The notes: generated by a model from the letters alone, not told the origin. DNA of 64,000 nt from Halopolyspora algeriensis (GCF_003337235.1 NZ_QPJC01000001.1:154824-218823); one strand, 5' to 3'. Shown: positions 1-9,687, numbered from the stretch's first letter. A program made the numbers and translations.

Positions 1-2438
1 GAATGCCCGAGTTCGACGATCGAGCGCACCACCGCCATGTCACCGAGGTCGGTCCCCATCCCCAGGACGAAACTCTTGTCGATCTTCACTTCGTCCACCG
101 GTAGCTGACGCAGGTAGGCCAGTGAGGAGTACCCGGTACCGAAGTCGTCCACCGCCAGGTGGACACCCAACGCCCGCAGCCGCCGCAGCACAGGCAGACA
201 CCGTTCCGGGTCGGCCATCACGCTGGACTCGGTGAGCTCGAAGGTCAGCAGTCCCGGGGGGATGCCATGGCGAGCCAGCGCTTCGGCCACCCGGTCCGGG
301 AACGACTCATCGGCCAGATTGCGCACCGACAGGTTCACCGCGCCCGACAGTCGCAAACCCCGAGCCAGCCAGGCGCGCACACGCACCAGCACACGCTCCA
401 TCACGAACGTGGTCAGTGCATCGACCATCCCGGTCGCTTCGACGACGGGGATGAACTCGTCCGGGCTCAGCCGTCCGTACTCCGGGTGGGACCAACGCAC
501 CAGTGCCTCGGCACCCACAACACGCCGCTCGGGCAGGGCCACCTTCGGTTGGTAGTGCACCTCGATCTGCCCGGCATCCAGTGCCTGGCGGAACTGGGTG
601 ACCAGCTGGAACCGGCGCAGAAAGATCTGTCCCATGCTGGCGACGTAACCGCGCACCCCGTCCTCGCCATTCCGTGCCGCGCGCACCGCCACATCGGCAC
701 GCTGGAGCAGGGTGTCCACGTCGACGTCGGTGTCGTCGTGCTCGGCGGATGCGGAGGAGACGTAGCCGGCCACGCCGCTGGCCTCCACCACGAGACGGTC
801 CACCGGATACGGCTCGGCGATCACCGACCTGAGGTGCTCGGCGAGTTCGTGGGCCTGCTGTCCGCTGTACTCCCGTAGCAGCACCGCGAACGAGTGCGCT
901 TCCAGTCTGGCCAGCGGCACATCGGCTCCGAGCGTCTCACGCATGCGCCGCCCGGCGGCGACCACCAGCCGGTCCTCCCAGGTGTAGCCGAGTGCCTCAC
1001 TGACGGTGGTCAGCAGTTCCAGATCGACGCGCAGTACGACAACGGTGCCTGCGTGCAGGCCCTCGCGAGCCATTTCCCGGAATCCGGCGCGGTTGAGCAG
1101 GCCGGTGAGCGGATCGTGGTAAGCATCATGCCGCAATCGCGCCAGCAGGCGCCGGTTGTCCATCGCCGTGGCCAGGTGACTGGCGAGCGTGTGCAACAGG
1201 CGCACGTCGGCGCGCCCGAAGCCGCGCCACCGGCTGACCCGGTCGTGAGCCTCCACCGCGCCGAGCATCTGGTTCGCTCCTCGCAGCGGTACCACCAACG
1301 ACTCGTGCGCCCCGCGCCGGCGCAGGGCATCACGGATGTCCTCCGGCGCGTCCAGCGTGCGATACGAGCGAACGTGACTGCCCGGCAGCTGCAGTATCGG
1401 GCATTCGCGCAGCAGGGAGGCTCCCTCTCCCGTGGCCGACTCGGGCAGCGGCTTCCCGGCCACAAGGGTGCTCACCTCACCTCGCGGATCCAGGCACAGC
1501 CGCAACACCACCCGCGTCGCGTCGAGCTGCTCACGGATGCGTTCGGCAACCGGAACCCACTCGCCGACCGAATCGTCCCCCTCGGAGACATCCGTCCCCG
1601 AGGGGCCGCGCGCGGCAGCCTGTCCGGACCGGGCGACACCGAGGCTGACGTCGCCGAGCGTCTCCAGATCGCGCTGTTCCCGCAGCAGTCCCGAGTACGT
1701 CCGGTACACCGCGACCGCGCCGGTACCGAGCAGCGCCACGAGGGCCCATCCCCACTCGGTTTTCACCGCGACCTCGTACCCGGCCAGACCCAGAGAGGTA
1801 TTGAGCAGACCGACCGCGAACGTGCGCACCCCCAGGCGAACGCCGGGGCCGAGCCGCATCCCACCGCCGAGAACGTGCAGGGCAGTCAGGGCACAGCCAC
1901 AGCTGATCAGCGTCGAGGTCAACGTGCCCGCAGCCGCCCCGAACCACATCGGGGCCACCCCGGCCAAGCCGGTGTTCACTCCGGTGGCGACCGCGAACGG
2001 CACAGCGATTTCCAAGCACAGGACGCCCGCGTTGTAGAGGACATGGCTGGCGGCCCGCCTGCCGACCTGAGCCCCCAGGCCTGCCAGCAGGTTGGCCGCG
2101 AGAACCACCTCGAAGGGAGCGGTGAGCAGTCCCACGATCAGCGGTATCTCGGTGAACGAGATCGTCCAACCGACCCGCTTGACGTCGACGTCGATGGTGA
2201 GTTGCTCGGCCAGCAGAAAGCCCATCGCCAGCAGTGGGCCGATGAGCAGCAACTCGGGGGTGTAGCGGAACGGAAGCCATGCCGAGGTCGACGCGCTGAT
2301 GACGATCCCGCCCAGCAGTACACCGAGCGAGAACCGGGTGAAGACTCGCGTCCGTGCCGGATCGGCCTCGGCCCGCACGGGGGGCCTCGGCACGTCGGGG
2401 TACGCCTGCCGGCTGAGGGAGCGGTGACGCTCGAGCAT
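1..2438 (-). CDS. Membrane GAF-GGDEF-EAL c-di-GMP phosphodiesterase (5' part; runs off the left edge)
   Basis: The frame is open from ATG 2438 to the window edge (about 812 codons, no stop seen). A GGGAGGAAG ribosome site precedes the start. Order: hydrophobic N-terminus with several membrane segments (about residues 35-245), GAF-like domain (about 340-425), GGDEF-family domain beginning DPLTGLLNR (about 437), then EAL. The GGDEF signature is replaced by LEAHSF, so cyclase activity is unlikely. The EAL part keeps GAEALVRW (about 644) and DDFGTGYSS (about 765), typical of active c-di-GMP phosphodiesterases. Inferred role: membrane c-di-GMP hydrolase with a signal-sensing N-terminus; the degenerate GGDEF may bind GTP as a regulator. 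The last EAL residues lie outside the window. Confidence 0.85.
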   Translation of the reverse strand, partial: MLERHRSLSRQAYPDVPRPPVRAEADPARTRVFTRFSLGVLLGGIVISASTSAWLPFRYTPELLLIGPLLAMGFLLAEQLTIDVDVKRVGWTISFTEIPLIVGLLTAPFEVVLAANLLAGLGAQVGRRAASHVLYNAGVLCLEIAVPFAVATGVNTGLAGVAPMWFGAAAGTLTSTLISCGCALTALHVLGGGMRLGPGVRLGVRTFAVGLLNTSLGLAGYEVAVKTEWGWALVALLGTGAVAVYRTYSGLLREQRDLETLGDVSLGVARSGQAAARGPSGTDVSEGDDSVGEWVPVAERIREQLDATRVVLRLCLDPRGEVSTLVAGKPLPESATGEGASLLRECPILQLPGSHVRSYRTLDAPEDIRDALRRRGAHESLVVPLRGANQMLGAVEAHDRVSRWRGFGRADVRLLHTLASHLATAMDNRRLLARLRHDAYHDPLTGLLNRAGFREMAREGLHAGTVVVLRVDLELLTTVSEALGYTWEDRLVVAAGRRMRETLGADVPLARLEAHSFAVLLREYSGQQAHELAEHLRSVIAEPYPVDRLVVEASGVAGYVSSASAEHDDTDVDVDTLLQRADVAVRAARNGEDGVRGYVASMGQIFLRRFQLVTQFRQALDAGQIEVHYQPKVALPERRVVGAEALVRWSHPEYGRLSPDEFIPVVEATGMVDALTTFVMERVLVRVRAWLARGLRLSGAVNLSVRNLADESFPDRVAEALARHGIPPGLLTFELTESSVMADPERCLPVLRRLRALGVHLAVDDFGTGYSSLAYLRQLPVDEVKIDKSFVLGMGTDLGDMAVVRSIVELGH

Positions 2439-2612
2439 CCACTTCCTCCCACCATGCGACACCCTCGCCGTGCTGATCCTGACGCACGACACTGGGCGTT
2501 GACCAGAGCCGGGCTGGCCTGTTCGTGGGTAAAACCGGGAAAATGAGCACTGAGAGTAACCGAACGTGACTCCCGGCCGGCTTCCTCGCGGAACCCGAGG
2601 CGGATGAGAGGC

Positions 2613-3032
2613 ATGCTCATGAAGTCCGATCAGGCACGCCGGGAATTCTCCCGGGCACGGGTCGCCCGGCTGGCGACCGCGAGCGAACGGGCACAGCCCC
2701 ATCTGGTGCCGGTCACGTTCGTGGTGACCGGTGATCTGATCACCACGGCCGTGGATCACAAGCCCAAACACACCACGGCTCTGAAGAGACTGCGCAACAT
2801 CACAGAAAATCCCGAGGTCACCCTGCTCGTCGATCACTACGAGGACGACTGGTCACGGCTGTGGTGGGTCCGCGCGGACGGCACGGCGAGCCTCACCGGT
2901 GCTACCGAGCGACCGGAGTTGGTGGCGGCTCTGGCCACCAAGTACGGGCAATACCAGCAGCACCGACCATCGTCGACCCTGATCGTCGTCCGGGTGCACC
3001 GCTGGACCGGCTGGGCGGCTTCCCAGGCCTGA
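2613..3032 (+). CDS. PPOX-class (pyridoxamine 5'-phosphate oxidase fold) probable F420-dependent oxidoreductase
   Basis: A protein of about 139 residues. The N-terminal region reads SRARVARLATASERAQPHLVPV, followed by ITTAVDHKPK and a LLVDHYEDDWSRLWWVRADG segment; this is the pattern of the short split-barrel PPOX/F420 family found in actinomycetes. Members use flavin or F420 in redox chemistry; the substrate cannot be read from sequence. ATG 2604 lies in frame upstream, but the ATG at 2613 matches the usual family start better. It diverges from the EAL gene to its left. Confidence 0.75.
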   Translation: MLMKSDQARREFSRARVARLATASERAQPHLVPVTFVVTGDLITTAVDHKPKHTTALKRLRNITENPEVTLLVDHYEDDWSRLWWVRADGTASLTGATERPELVAALATKYGQYQQHRPSSTLIVVRVHRWTGWAASQA

Positions 3033-3120
3033 ACCGACGAGCGGGTCGTTGCGGCGGCAGATTTCCGATCGGGATTGGTTTCCGGCGCACTTCCCCGAAG
3101 CGAGAGCCACCGAGTCGCAC

Positions 3121-3483
3121 ATGCCCATCGGCGACCGGGGCGATCGGGCCACTAGAGTGCCGGATGTGGTGGACGATCCGTATCACGTGCGGATGCCGAC
3201 GGCCGGGTTGTCGCGGCTCGCGGAAGCGCTGAACGTGGTGGACGAGCATGCCGAACTCAACCACCGGTACCGCAAACTCATCCACGACTCCCGGGAGCTG
3301 CTCGTCGGCGAGGAGGTACGCCTGACCCAGGCGCGCGGGATGGCCAAAAAACTGATGGTGCTGGTCCGGGCCGCGGGAACGGACTTTCGCGAGTGCCTCA
3401 CCGCCCGGAACCGTGAAGTACTCGATGCGGGTCTCGCTCAGGCCGACGAACTCGTTTACGGCGACGAGCCCCGCACCGGATGA
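3121..3483 (+). CDS. Hypothetical protein of about 120 residues
   Basis: Not recognised. The frame has strong G/C bias at third codon positions through to TGA 3481-3483, unlike the overlapping opposite frame, so I think it is coding. It contains an alpha-helical, charged stretch (SRLAEALNVVDEHAELNHRY, then LLVGEEVRLTQARGMAKKLM) and no membrane segment or cofactor motif. The start is uncertain: ATG 3121, or GTG 3157, 3166 or 3169. It is convergent with the conservon GTPase gene. Confidence 0.55.
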   Translation: MPIGDRGDRATRVPDVVDDPYHVRMPTAGLSRLAEALNVVDEHAELNHRYRKLIHDSRELLVGEEVRLTQARGMAKKLMVLVRAAGTDFRECLTARNREVLDAGLAQADELVYGDEPRTG

Positions 3484-3567
3484 GATGATGTGGCCCGGCC
3501 GAGCGGTCTCCACTGCGCCGGTCGGGACATCGCGAGAAATCCACACGGCGACGAGGGACCTCGAGCA

Positions 3568-3605
3568 AGCCGGAGAGACTCGAAACCGAGCCGGCCTCTC
3601 CGGCT
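3568..3605. terminator. Inverted repeat between convergent genes
   Basis: Perfect 10-bp arms AGCCGGAGAG / CTCTCCGGCT with an 18-nt loop, between the convergent genes ending at 3483 and 3654. There is no T-tract, as is common in high-GC genomes. Confidence 0.5.
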
Positions 3606-3653
3606 CACCGGGACGGCGGATGTGTTCGCTTGACCGGGGGGCACCCGTCCGGA

Positions 3654-4265
3654 CTAACGCTGAGGCGTGGGATGGGCGGCAGCCCACCAGCTCATGGCGT
3701 ATTCGACCAGGGCGATCAGCGACTGCTTCGTGGACTCTGGATCCCGGGCGTCGCACGGCACGATCGGCACGTTCGGCCCGACCGCGACGGCCTCGCGCAC
3801 CTCTTCGACCTGATGCCGCAACGAACCGTCGAAGCAGTTCACCCCGATCACGTACGGCACGCCTCGGTCCTCGAAGAAGTCCACGGCGGAAAAGCAGTCC
3901 GCGAGGCGACGGGTGTCCACGAGGACAACCGCACCGATCGCCCCTCGCACCAGGTCGTCCCACATGAACCAGAAGCGCTGCTGCCCGGGTGTCCCGAACA
4001 GGTACAGAATCAGGTCCGAGTCCAGTGACAATCTCCCGAAGTCCATCGCGACCGTCGTCGATGTCTTGCCGGGAGTCGCGGCGAGATCGTCGACGCCCTC
4101 GCTGGCCTCCGTCATCACCGCTTCCGTGGTCAGCGGCACGATCTCGGAAACGGAACCGACGTAGGTCGTCTTGCCCACTCCGAACCCGCCCGCGACCACG
4201 ATCTTGGCCGAACTGGTGCTCGATTTCCCGCTTTCCTGCGGCGCCCTATAGCCGACGGAGTCCAC
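3654..4265 (-). CDS. cvnD: Conservon GTP-binding protein (CvnD-type)
   Basis: A 203-residue small GTPase-like protein. The P-loop is GGFGVGKTTYVGSVSEI, followed by PLTTEAVMTEAS and a TTVAMDFG switch region; the guanine-specificity region includes VIGVNCFDG. These are hallmarks of the CvnD family encoded last in actinomycete conservons. CvnD is thought to act with the sensor kinase, Roadblock and DUF742 partners in a membrane-associated GPCR-like complex. Its start overlaps the end of cvnC by 20 bp, so translation is probably coupled. No cytochrome P450 gene follows, unlike in some conservons. Confidence 0.9.
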   Translation of the reverse strand: MDSVGYRAPQESGKSSTSSAKIVVAGGFGVGKTTYVGSVSEIVPLTTEAVMTEASEGVDDLAATPGKTSTTVAMDFGRLSLDSDLILYLFGTPGQQRFWFMWDDLVRGAIGAVVLVDTRRLADCFSAVDFFEDRGVPYVIGVNCFDGSLRHQVEEVREAVAVGPNVPIVPCDARDPESTKQSLIALVEYAMSWWAAAHPTPQR

Positions 4266-4839
4266 TCAATACCCTTTCCATCAACATCAAATGCGGTGCA
4301 CTGCCACTGTCGGTCACGGTCTGGTGGACGTGGATCAGGCCCTGCTCGGCCATGTCGGCCAGCAGAACCTTGGCCACACCGAACGGAACACCGAGCAATG
4401 CGCCGACCTCCGCAGCAGAACGAGGATGACGGCACAGCTCCGCGACGGACTGGTGCTCGTGCCTCAGCGGCATTCCCGGTTGGTAGTGCTCACTGGTGGA
4501 GACCAGCGTTTCCAGTTCCAGATCGACGTTCGACTTCGTGCGGCCGCCGGTCCAGGCATACGGCCGGATGCTGGCTGCCGGAGCAGCGTCATCATTCTCC
4601 GGATCGGCCGAATGACCGCTCCACGATGGCTCGTCAGCGCCTCCGCCAGAGTAACCGGATCGTTCCGCGGCGGATGATGCCTGCTCCTCCTGTTGGCGAC
4701 GGTCGCGGTTGCTTCCGAAGGTGAACCCGTTGAACACGTCGGCGAACGTCGCACCGCCGTCCTCATCATCCCGCCCGCGCCCGGGCTGTGGTCGCCCACC
4801 CCTCGGGGGGCGCTCGTAGTAACCAGGCCCTTCGCTCAT
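4246..4839 (-). CDS. cvnC: Conservon DUF742 protein (CvnC-type)
   Basis: A 197-residue protein. The first half is charged, Gly/Asp-rich and probably disordered. The DUF742 domain starts at about residue 105 (RPYAWTGGRTKSNVDLELET) and includes HPRSAAEVGALLGVP and VLLADMAEQGLIHVH, a winged-helix-like region. It sits between cvnB (7 bp gap) and cvnD (overlapping). The unusually long N-terminal extension is the only odd point. Confidence 0.9.
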   Translation of the reverse strand: MSEGPGYYERPPRGGRPQPGRGRDDEDGGATFADVFNGFTFGSNRDRRQQEEQASSAAERSGYSGGGADEPSWSGHSADPENDDAAPAASIRPYAWTGGRTKSNVDLELETLVSTSEHYQPGMPLRHEHQSVAELCRHPRSAAEVGALLGVPFGVAKVLLADMAEQGLIHVHQTVTDSGSAPHLMLMERVLSGLRRL

Positions 4840-4846
4840 CGCGGCC

Positions 4847-5287
4847 TCACACCAACTGCTCGGTCACGGGGCGATTCGAACCCTGCAGCTGCGACCGCAG
4901 TTCCGGAGTGAGAATACGTCCGACGCGCTGCACGAGCATGGCCATCTCATATGCGACCAGCCCCATATCGCACTGTGGGGAAGCGAGCACGGTCAGGCAC
5001 GAGCCATCACTGATGGCCATCTGCAGCATCAGACCGCGGTCCATCTCGACAATGGTCTCCTTGATCCCGCCCGCCTCGAAGCACCGGGCGGCACCTTGCG
5101 TCAGACTCAGCAAGCCCGAGGCGACGGCGGCGAGCTGATCGGCCCGGTCCTTCGGCAGCTTGTCCGAGGAAACGAGCAACAACCCGTCAGCCGACACGAC
5201 AATGGCATGGGCCACCCCGGCCACTCGCTCGGTGAAGTCGGTGACCAGCCATGCGAACTGGTCGGTTTTTGCCTGCTGCGACGTCAT
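4847..5287 (-). CDS. cvnB: Conservon Roadblock/LC7-domain protein (CvnB-type)
   Basis: A 146-residue Roadblock/LC7 protein. FAWLVTDFTERVAGVAHAIV, VSADGLLL and the C-terminal MAMLVQRVGRILTPEL are typical. In conservons this protein is a scaffold for the CvnD GTPase and CvnA kinase. ATG 5287 was chosen because it follows AAAGGAGGCTGC, a strong ribosome site; an upstream in-frame ATG would add 27 atypical residues. Confidence 0.92.
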   Translation of the reverse strand: MTSQQAKTDQFAWLVTDFTERVAGVAHAIVVSADGLLLVSSDKLPKDRADQLAAVASGLLSLTQGAARCFEAGGIKETIVEMDRGLMLQMAISDGSCLTVLASPQCDMGLVAYEMAMLVQRVGRILTPELRSQLQGSNRPVTEQLV

Positions 5288-5455
5288 GCAGCCTCCTTTG
5301 CTGATCTCACACGAGCCAGGGGCCCGGCTCGTGGCAAGCAGAGCGCGTTTCGTCAACGCATGGTGCAATCACCGGGATACGGGCTGTTGAGAGTGATCAT
5401 CTCCAACAAGTGCTCCACTTCAGCAATTGCAACCGGGATACGCAAGAGACGGCTC

Positions 5456-6127
5456 CTACTCGTCCGAGCTGTGCCGGCCCCGACGAACGCCCTGCTGGAA
5501 GCTGGACAACCGGCCACGCAGATCGTTCGGTGTGGATGAGACACGAGTGTCGGAGTCACCACCCGCGCTCCCCATCAGCGGAGCACTGCCGGGTGCGAGC
5601 TGGGCACGAGGGGTCCTACGGGGTAGTCCGGCGGCCGTGAAATCCGTGGGCTCGTGGCTTGCGGCGGCATCGGCCTCGTACTGCGCCGAGTCCGTCACGA
5701 AATTCCACGCAGCCTCTTCCCGACCGGCAGCTCCCGTCCCTCCGGGTGCCTCCCGGCCGGAATCTCCCCCCGCGGGAGTTTCCGATCGTTGCCGGGCGGC
5801 GGCCCGTTGCCCGGAGTCGTTCGCTTCCGCCGACGAAGGCTTCTCCGGCTCGCCCCGGCGCGCACCACGCTGGAAGCTGGACAGTCGGCCACGCAGATCG
5901 TCCGCATCCTGCCCGGAACCGCTCTGCTCCCCGGCTGCGCCGTTGACTCCCGCCGTGGAGGCGGGACCGGCACCCGTAGCGGGTTTGCTCGCCATGACAC
6001 CGGGAGCGAGGTGCTTGCGCGGACTCCTGCGAGGCAACCCCGAGGAGGTGTAGCTCGCGGCTTCGGGCTGGGCAATGGCGTCGGCCTGGTGCTGGGCCTG
6101 ATCCGTTTCGAAGTTCCATGCCGCGGT
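5456..6127 (-). repeat. Duplicated C-terminal module inside cvnA
   Basis: Two copies (about 5850-6127 and 5456-5716) each encode, in order, AAWNF-TD-AQ, then GLPRR-PR--LAPG, then DLRGRLSSFQ-G-RRG. A partial third GLPQRTPRGEFPDG lies further upstream in the protein. The similarity is visible at protein level and suggests a tandem duplication of a tail binding motif. Confidence 0.8.
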
Positions 6128-8875
6128 ACCGCTGCCGGAACCCGTCTGCTGCCGCTGCCTCGTGTCGCGCCGCCCGGCGCCCGGCTGCGGAGAGTCCTCA
6201 CCGGGCCAGTGAGGGCTCTCGGAAGGCTGCCGCTGTGTCTCCTGGTAGTGGGCGTCCTCCCGGGAGGGCTGGAACCACTGGGTCGCCATCTCGGTGAAGG
6301 CCTGCGGCGCCCCGGGAAGTTCCGGACCGCGCTGGTCACCCGCTCCACCGACATGCGAGGGACCGTCCCCGGACACCTGCCCGGGCGAGTACCTCTGCTG
6401 CGATGCCCCATCCGGTCCGGACCGGCCGGGCCGAGCCGGCGGCGCCTCGGGTTCACCCTGCTTGGGGGGCGGCTCGAACAGCCCGCGCACGCGCTCCTCC
6501 GTCACCGGTTCCGCGTCCGCGGGTTCGGGCTCCCGGGCAGGAGCCGACGCCGTGCCGGAACCGAACGGAGCGAAGTGACCGTCGGGGAACTCACCCCGGG
6601 GTGTGCGTTGGGGAAGACCTCCCTCCAGAACCTGCCTGCGGACCGCTCCGTTGTTGTGCGAAGCCGTTCCCTGCTGTTGCACCGTCCCGTTGTGGTGCTG
6701 CTCCTGCGACGACCGGGCAGGCAACGACCGGCCGGGCGAGGACTGCTGCGGCGGCGACTGCTCGGGTACCGACCTCGGGGTGTCCGAACCCGCCGGGCCC
6801 GATGGTGCGAGCCCGGAAATCTGCGGAACGGGTGGCTCCGGAGGAGAGGGCGGCTGCGTCCCGGTCGGCTGAAGCCCCGACTGGGACGGCGAAGGGTCGT
6901 ACGACGGCGACTTGCCTCGGGAGGGCGCGGAGAGCACCAGTTCGGCCGGAATCAGCACGGCGGCGCGCACACCCTCGAATTCCTCACCGCCGTACAGTCG
7001 CACCGCGATCCCGTGCCGCGACGCCAGCTTGCTGATCACCAGCATCCCCAGGCGACGCGACGTCGACATGTCCGGTTCCTCGCTCGAGGCCAGCCTCTCA
7101 TTGGCCTCCGCCAGCTCACTGTTGTCCATCCCGATACCTCGGTCCAGCACGTCGATGCCGATCGAACCGTCATCGGCCTGGTAACTGGACACGGTCACCG
7201 AGGTGTTCGGCGCCGAGAAGTTCGCTGCGTTGTCGAGCAGTTCGGCGATCAGCCGCACGAGGTCACTGCCCGCATAGCCGACCAGGCGAGCCTGCGGGGG
7301 CGACTGCACGATCACCCGCGGGTAGTGTTCGATCTCCGAGACCGCAGCGCGCAGCACGTCGGCCACCGGCACGGGCTGGTTGAACCGGCGCGCGAGATCG
7401 TTGCCCGACAGCACCATCAGGTTCTCGTTGTTGCGCCGCATCCGGGTGGCCAGGTGGTCCAGCCGGAACAGTGTGGCGAGCTGATCGGGATCGTCCTCGT
7501 CCTGCTCCAGTTGCTCGAACAGGCGCAACTGCCGTTCGAGCAGGCTCTGGCTCCGCCGGGAGACGTTGATGAACGAGTCACTGTAGGCGCGCCGCAAGCT
7601 CGCCTGCTCGGCCGCGAGGTACAACGCCTGGCGGTTCACCTCGTCGAAGGCCCGTGCGACCTGACCGACTTCCTCGGTGGTCGACACCGGAACCTCGGCG
7701 ACCGAGTTCTCCGACTCCTCGCCTCGCCGGACCCGGGAGACCGCTTCGGGCAACTGGTGCTCGGCCGCGTTGAGCGCGCTGCGCCGCAGGACGGCCAGCG
7801 AACCGAGCAGGTTCCTGGAGATGACGTAGATGACCGCCGCTGCGAGCATCAGTGCGGCCGACAGGATGACCGTGATGGCTCCGGCCCGGTTGCTGGAGTC
7901 CTCGTACAGCGAGGACGCGATGCTACTGACATGCTGGGACAGCTGCGTACGAACCTCGGTCGTCCTCGAGATGAACGCCTCGGACTGGGCGTTCCACTCC
8001 CGCACTGTCAGCGTGATGTCCTCGGCATCACCGGACGAGGCGAGTTCCACGATCCGGTTGAGCGAACGTTCGCGCGCGGCCGTCTCCTCGACAGCCACCG
8101 TCTGCTGGTAAGCGCGCTGCTGCTCGGGGCTGGCGGCCACCAGGAATTCGTCGATCCGGGCGTCCATCCTGGCTCGCGAATCGTTGACCGCGTCCAGCAG
8201 GGCGTCACCGAAATTGCCCCGTGCCAGCGCACTGCCGATCAGCGCCCGCTGGATCCGGGCCTCGTCCTCGGCGACGGAAAGCTGGTGCAGGGCACTGACC
8301 GGACCGTAAATCTGCGGGTCTCCCAGGTCACTGATCACCGCACGCTCCAGTCCCAGCAGCGCACTGACCATGCCGCTGTAGGTCTGCACCGCGGTGACCG
8401 GATCGATGGAGTGGGTGAGCACCTGCTTGCGCAGCTTCGCCAGCCCGGCGAGCTGCTTTTGCAGCCGACCGAACTGAGCCGCGGCGGTGGGGCTGAAGCC
8501 GCCGACCGAGTCGAGCACCTCGGGCGCCTGGGAAGCGGCCTTGGTCACAGCGTCAGCCGTGGCGCGCAGCGCCTTCGGATCGCCGGCTCCGGACAGGAAC
8601 GCCGCCGCGAGTGTGCGTTCCTTCTGCAAACCGGTGAGCAGCGGCTGGATACGGTCACGCGCCTCGACCATGTTGCCGAGGTGCTCATAGCGATCCGCGC
8701 TCTCCACCTGGTCGTGAATCCGGATCACACCCAGCGTGATCGCGAAGACCACGGGCACCAACACCACCGCGGCCAGCTTGACCGGGAGCCTCCAGTTGCG
8801 CCACTGCGTGATCACGCCTCGCCGGGACGTGCGCTGCCCCGTCCCCGATGCCGTGGCTCGTTCCCTCGGGGTCAC
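5456..8875 (-). CDS. cvnA: Conservon nitrate-sensor-like histidine kinase (CvnA-type)
   Basis: About 1,139 residues from the probable GTG 8875; a longer frame reaches 9082. Order: membrane helix (about 28-50), extracytoplasmic NIT (nitrate/nitrite sensing) domain, second membrane helix (about 335-360), HAMP-like region, coiled FINVSRRSQSLLERQL segment, and a HATPase_c domain with ELLDNAANFSAP (N box), VLDRGIGM (G1) and LGMLVISKLASRHGI (G2). A Pro/Gly/Gln-rich, probably disordered tail of about 450 residues follows and ends in two copies of a module. It heads the cvnABCD set, with 168 bp between its stop and the cvnB start. The true autophosphorylation partner and ligand are unknown. Confidence 0.88.
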   Translation of the reverse strand: MTPRERATASGTGQRTSRRGVITQWRNWRLPVKLAAVVLVPVVFAITLGVIRIHDQVESADRYEHLGNMVEARDRIQPLLTGLQKERTLAAAFLSGAGDPKALRATADAVTKAASQAPEVLDSVGGFSPTAAAQFGRLQKQLAGLAKLRKQVLTHSIDPVTAVQTYSGMVSALLGLERAVISDLGDPQIYGPVSALHQLSVAEDEARIQRALIGSALARGNFGDALLDAVNDSRARMDARIDEFLVAASPEQQRAYQQTVAVEETAARERSLNRIVELASSGDAEDITLTVREWNAQSEAFISRTTEVRTQLSQHVSSIASSLYEDSSNRAGAITVILSAALMLAAAVIYVISRNLLGSLAVLRRSALNAAEHQLPEAVSRVRRGEESENSVAEVPVSTTEEVGQVARAFDEVNRQALYLAAEQASLRRAYSDSFINVSRRSQSLLERQLRLFEQLEQDEDDPDQLATLFRLDHLATRMRRNNENLMVLSGNDLARRFNQPVPVADVLRAAVSEIEHYPRVIVQSPPQARLVGYAGSDLVRLIAELLDNAANFSAPNTSVTVSSYQADDGSIGIDVLDRGIGMDNSELAEANERLASSEEPDMSTSRRLGMLVISKLASRHGIAVRLYGGEEFEGVRAAVLIPAELVLSAPSRGKSPSYDPSPSQSGLQPTGTQPPSPPEPPVPQISGLAPSGPAGSDTPRSVPEQSPPQQSSPGRSLPARSSQEQHHNGTVQQQGTASHNNGAVRRQVLEGGLPQRTPRGEFPDGHFAPFGSGTASAPAREPEPADAEPVTEERVRGLFEPPPKQGEPEAPPARPGRSGPDGASQQRYSPGQVSGDGPSHVGGAGDQRGPELPGAPQAFTEMATQWFQPSREDAHYQETQRQPSESPHWPGEDSPQPGAGRRDTRQRQQTGSGSGTAAWNFETDQAQHQADAIAQPEAASYTSSGLPRRSPRKHLAPGVMASKPATGAGPASTAGVNGAAGEQSGSGQDADDLRGRLSSFQRGARRGEPEKPSSAEANDSGQRAAARQRSETPAGGDSGREAPGGTGAAGREEAAWNFVTDSAQYEADAAASHEPTDFTAAGLPRRTPRAQLAPGSAPLMGSAGGDSDTRVSSTPNDLRGRLSSFQQGVRRGRHSSDE

Positions 8876-9687
8876 AAGCCCCCCCGGATTCCGGGCTGTC
8901 GTGCGTCGTGCTCTGTCACAGTGCGGTCCCTTCCGAGCGAGCAAATCGTTGGAGAACGGCGCTTGGCACTCTGCCACGGCGATGACCAGCCCGGAATGCC
9001 GGTCCGAAAGGTCCGGTTTGCCGGGAAGACGAATCCGCCGCCGGGTGTTCGTTATTTTCGGCGCAACACGGAGCTGTGACACTCTGCGTCACCGGTCGGC
9101 GCTCACCACGGGATCGCTGTACCGGTTATTTCCACACATGCTCCTTGTGGGCCTGCTCTCAGTATAGAGGCTCACAACCGGTAACCGACCGAGGGTCCGT
9201 ACACCGAAAAGAAACGGAGGCGGTTGATTACCGGGCGCCAAATGGCTCGACACGGAAAGTAATGTGGCCAGCGCAAGTCGCACCGGGCTCGTTTTACCCG
9301 GAATCAAAAACCGCCGAACGGACGGATCCTAGTCGATTCGGGCGCCCATGAGAACCGGTAAGCACAACGGCTTCGAATAAGTGCGGCACCAACCGGTAAT
9401 CGGGATGCCGCACGCCTGTTCCGAGTGGCACATCCGTCGGACGGCAGCCGGTACTTCCCCGACATCCGGCCACCCTCGACGGGCTTTCGGAGGCGAGGGC
9501 GCTTCGGGTCCCTGGATCACGAGCCCACTCGCCTCCTAGTAAGGTCCCTCACCACGAAGTTGTATCCCCACTCGCGGATCACTTCGGCAACAGTTCGATA
9601 TACACCGTTGCGATCCATTCGTTCCTCGAGTAGATCGAGCCGTCCACACAGTTCGCGGACTCTTGTCCTGGACTCCCGGAAGGATGC
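8876..9687. other. Intergenic region between cvnA and the DUF485 gene
   Basis: About 0.8 kb between divergently transcribed operons, locally less GC-rich than its surroundings (about 9100-9350). Short frames on both strands lack coding bias, and I see no RNA gene or long repeat. It must hold the promoters of cvnA and of the DUF485/symporter pair; no clear consensus pair was identified. Confidence 0.5.

Noticed and set aside
894..2546. A 550-codon plus-strand frame at the left end
   Set aside because: It lies opposite the GAF-GGDEF-EAL gene and shows no family; it results from high GC.
5654..9079. A 1,141-codon plus-strand frame opposite cvnA
   Set aside because: It is an Arg/Gly/Pro-rich mirror of the conservon kinase gene; the minus strand has all recognised domains.
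9089..9520. Short minus-strand ORFs in the cvnA-DUF485 gap
   Set aside because: No ribosome sites, no coding bias and no recognisable motifs.
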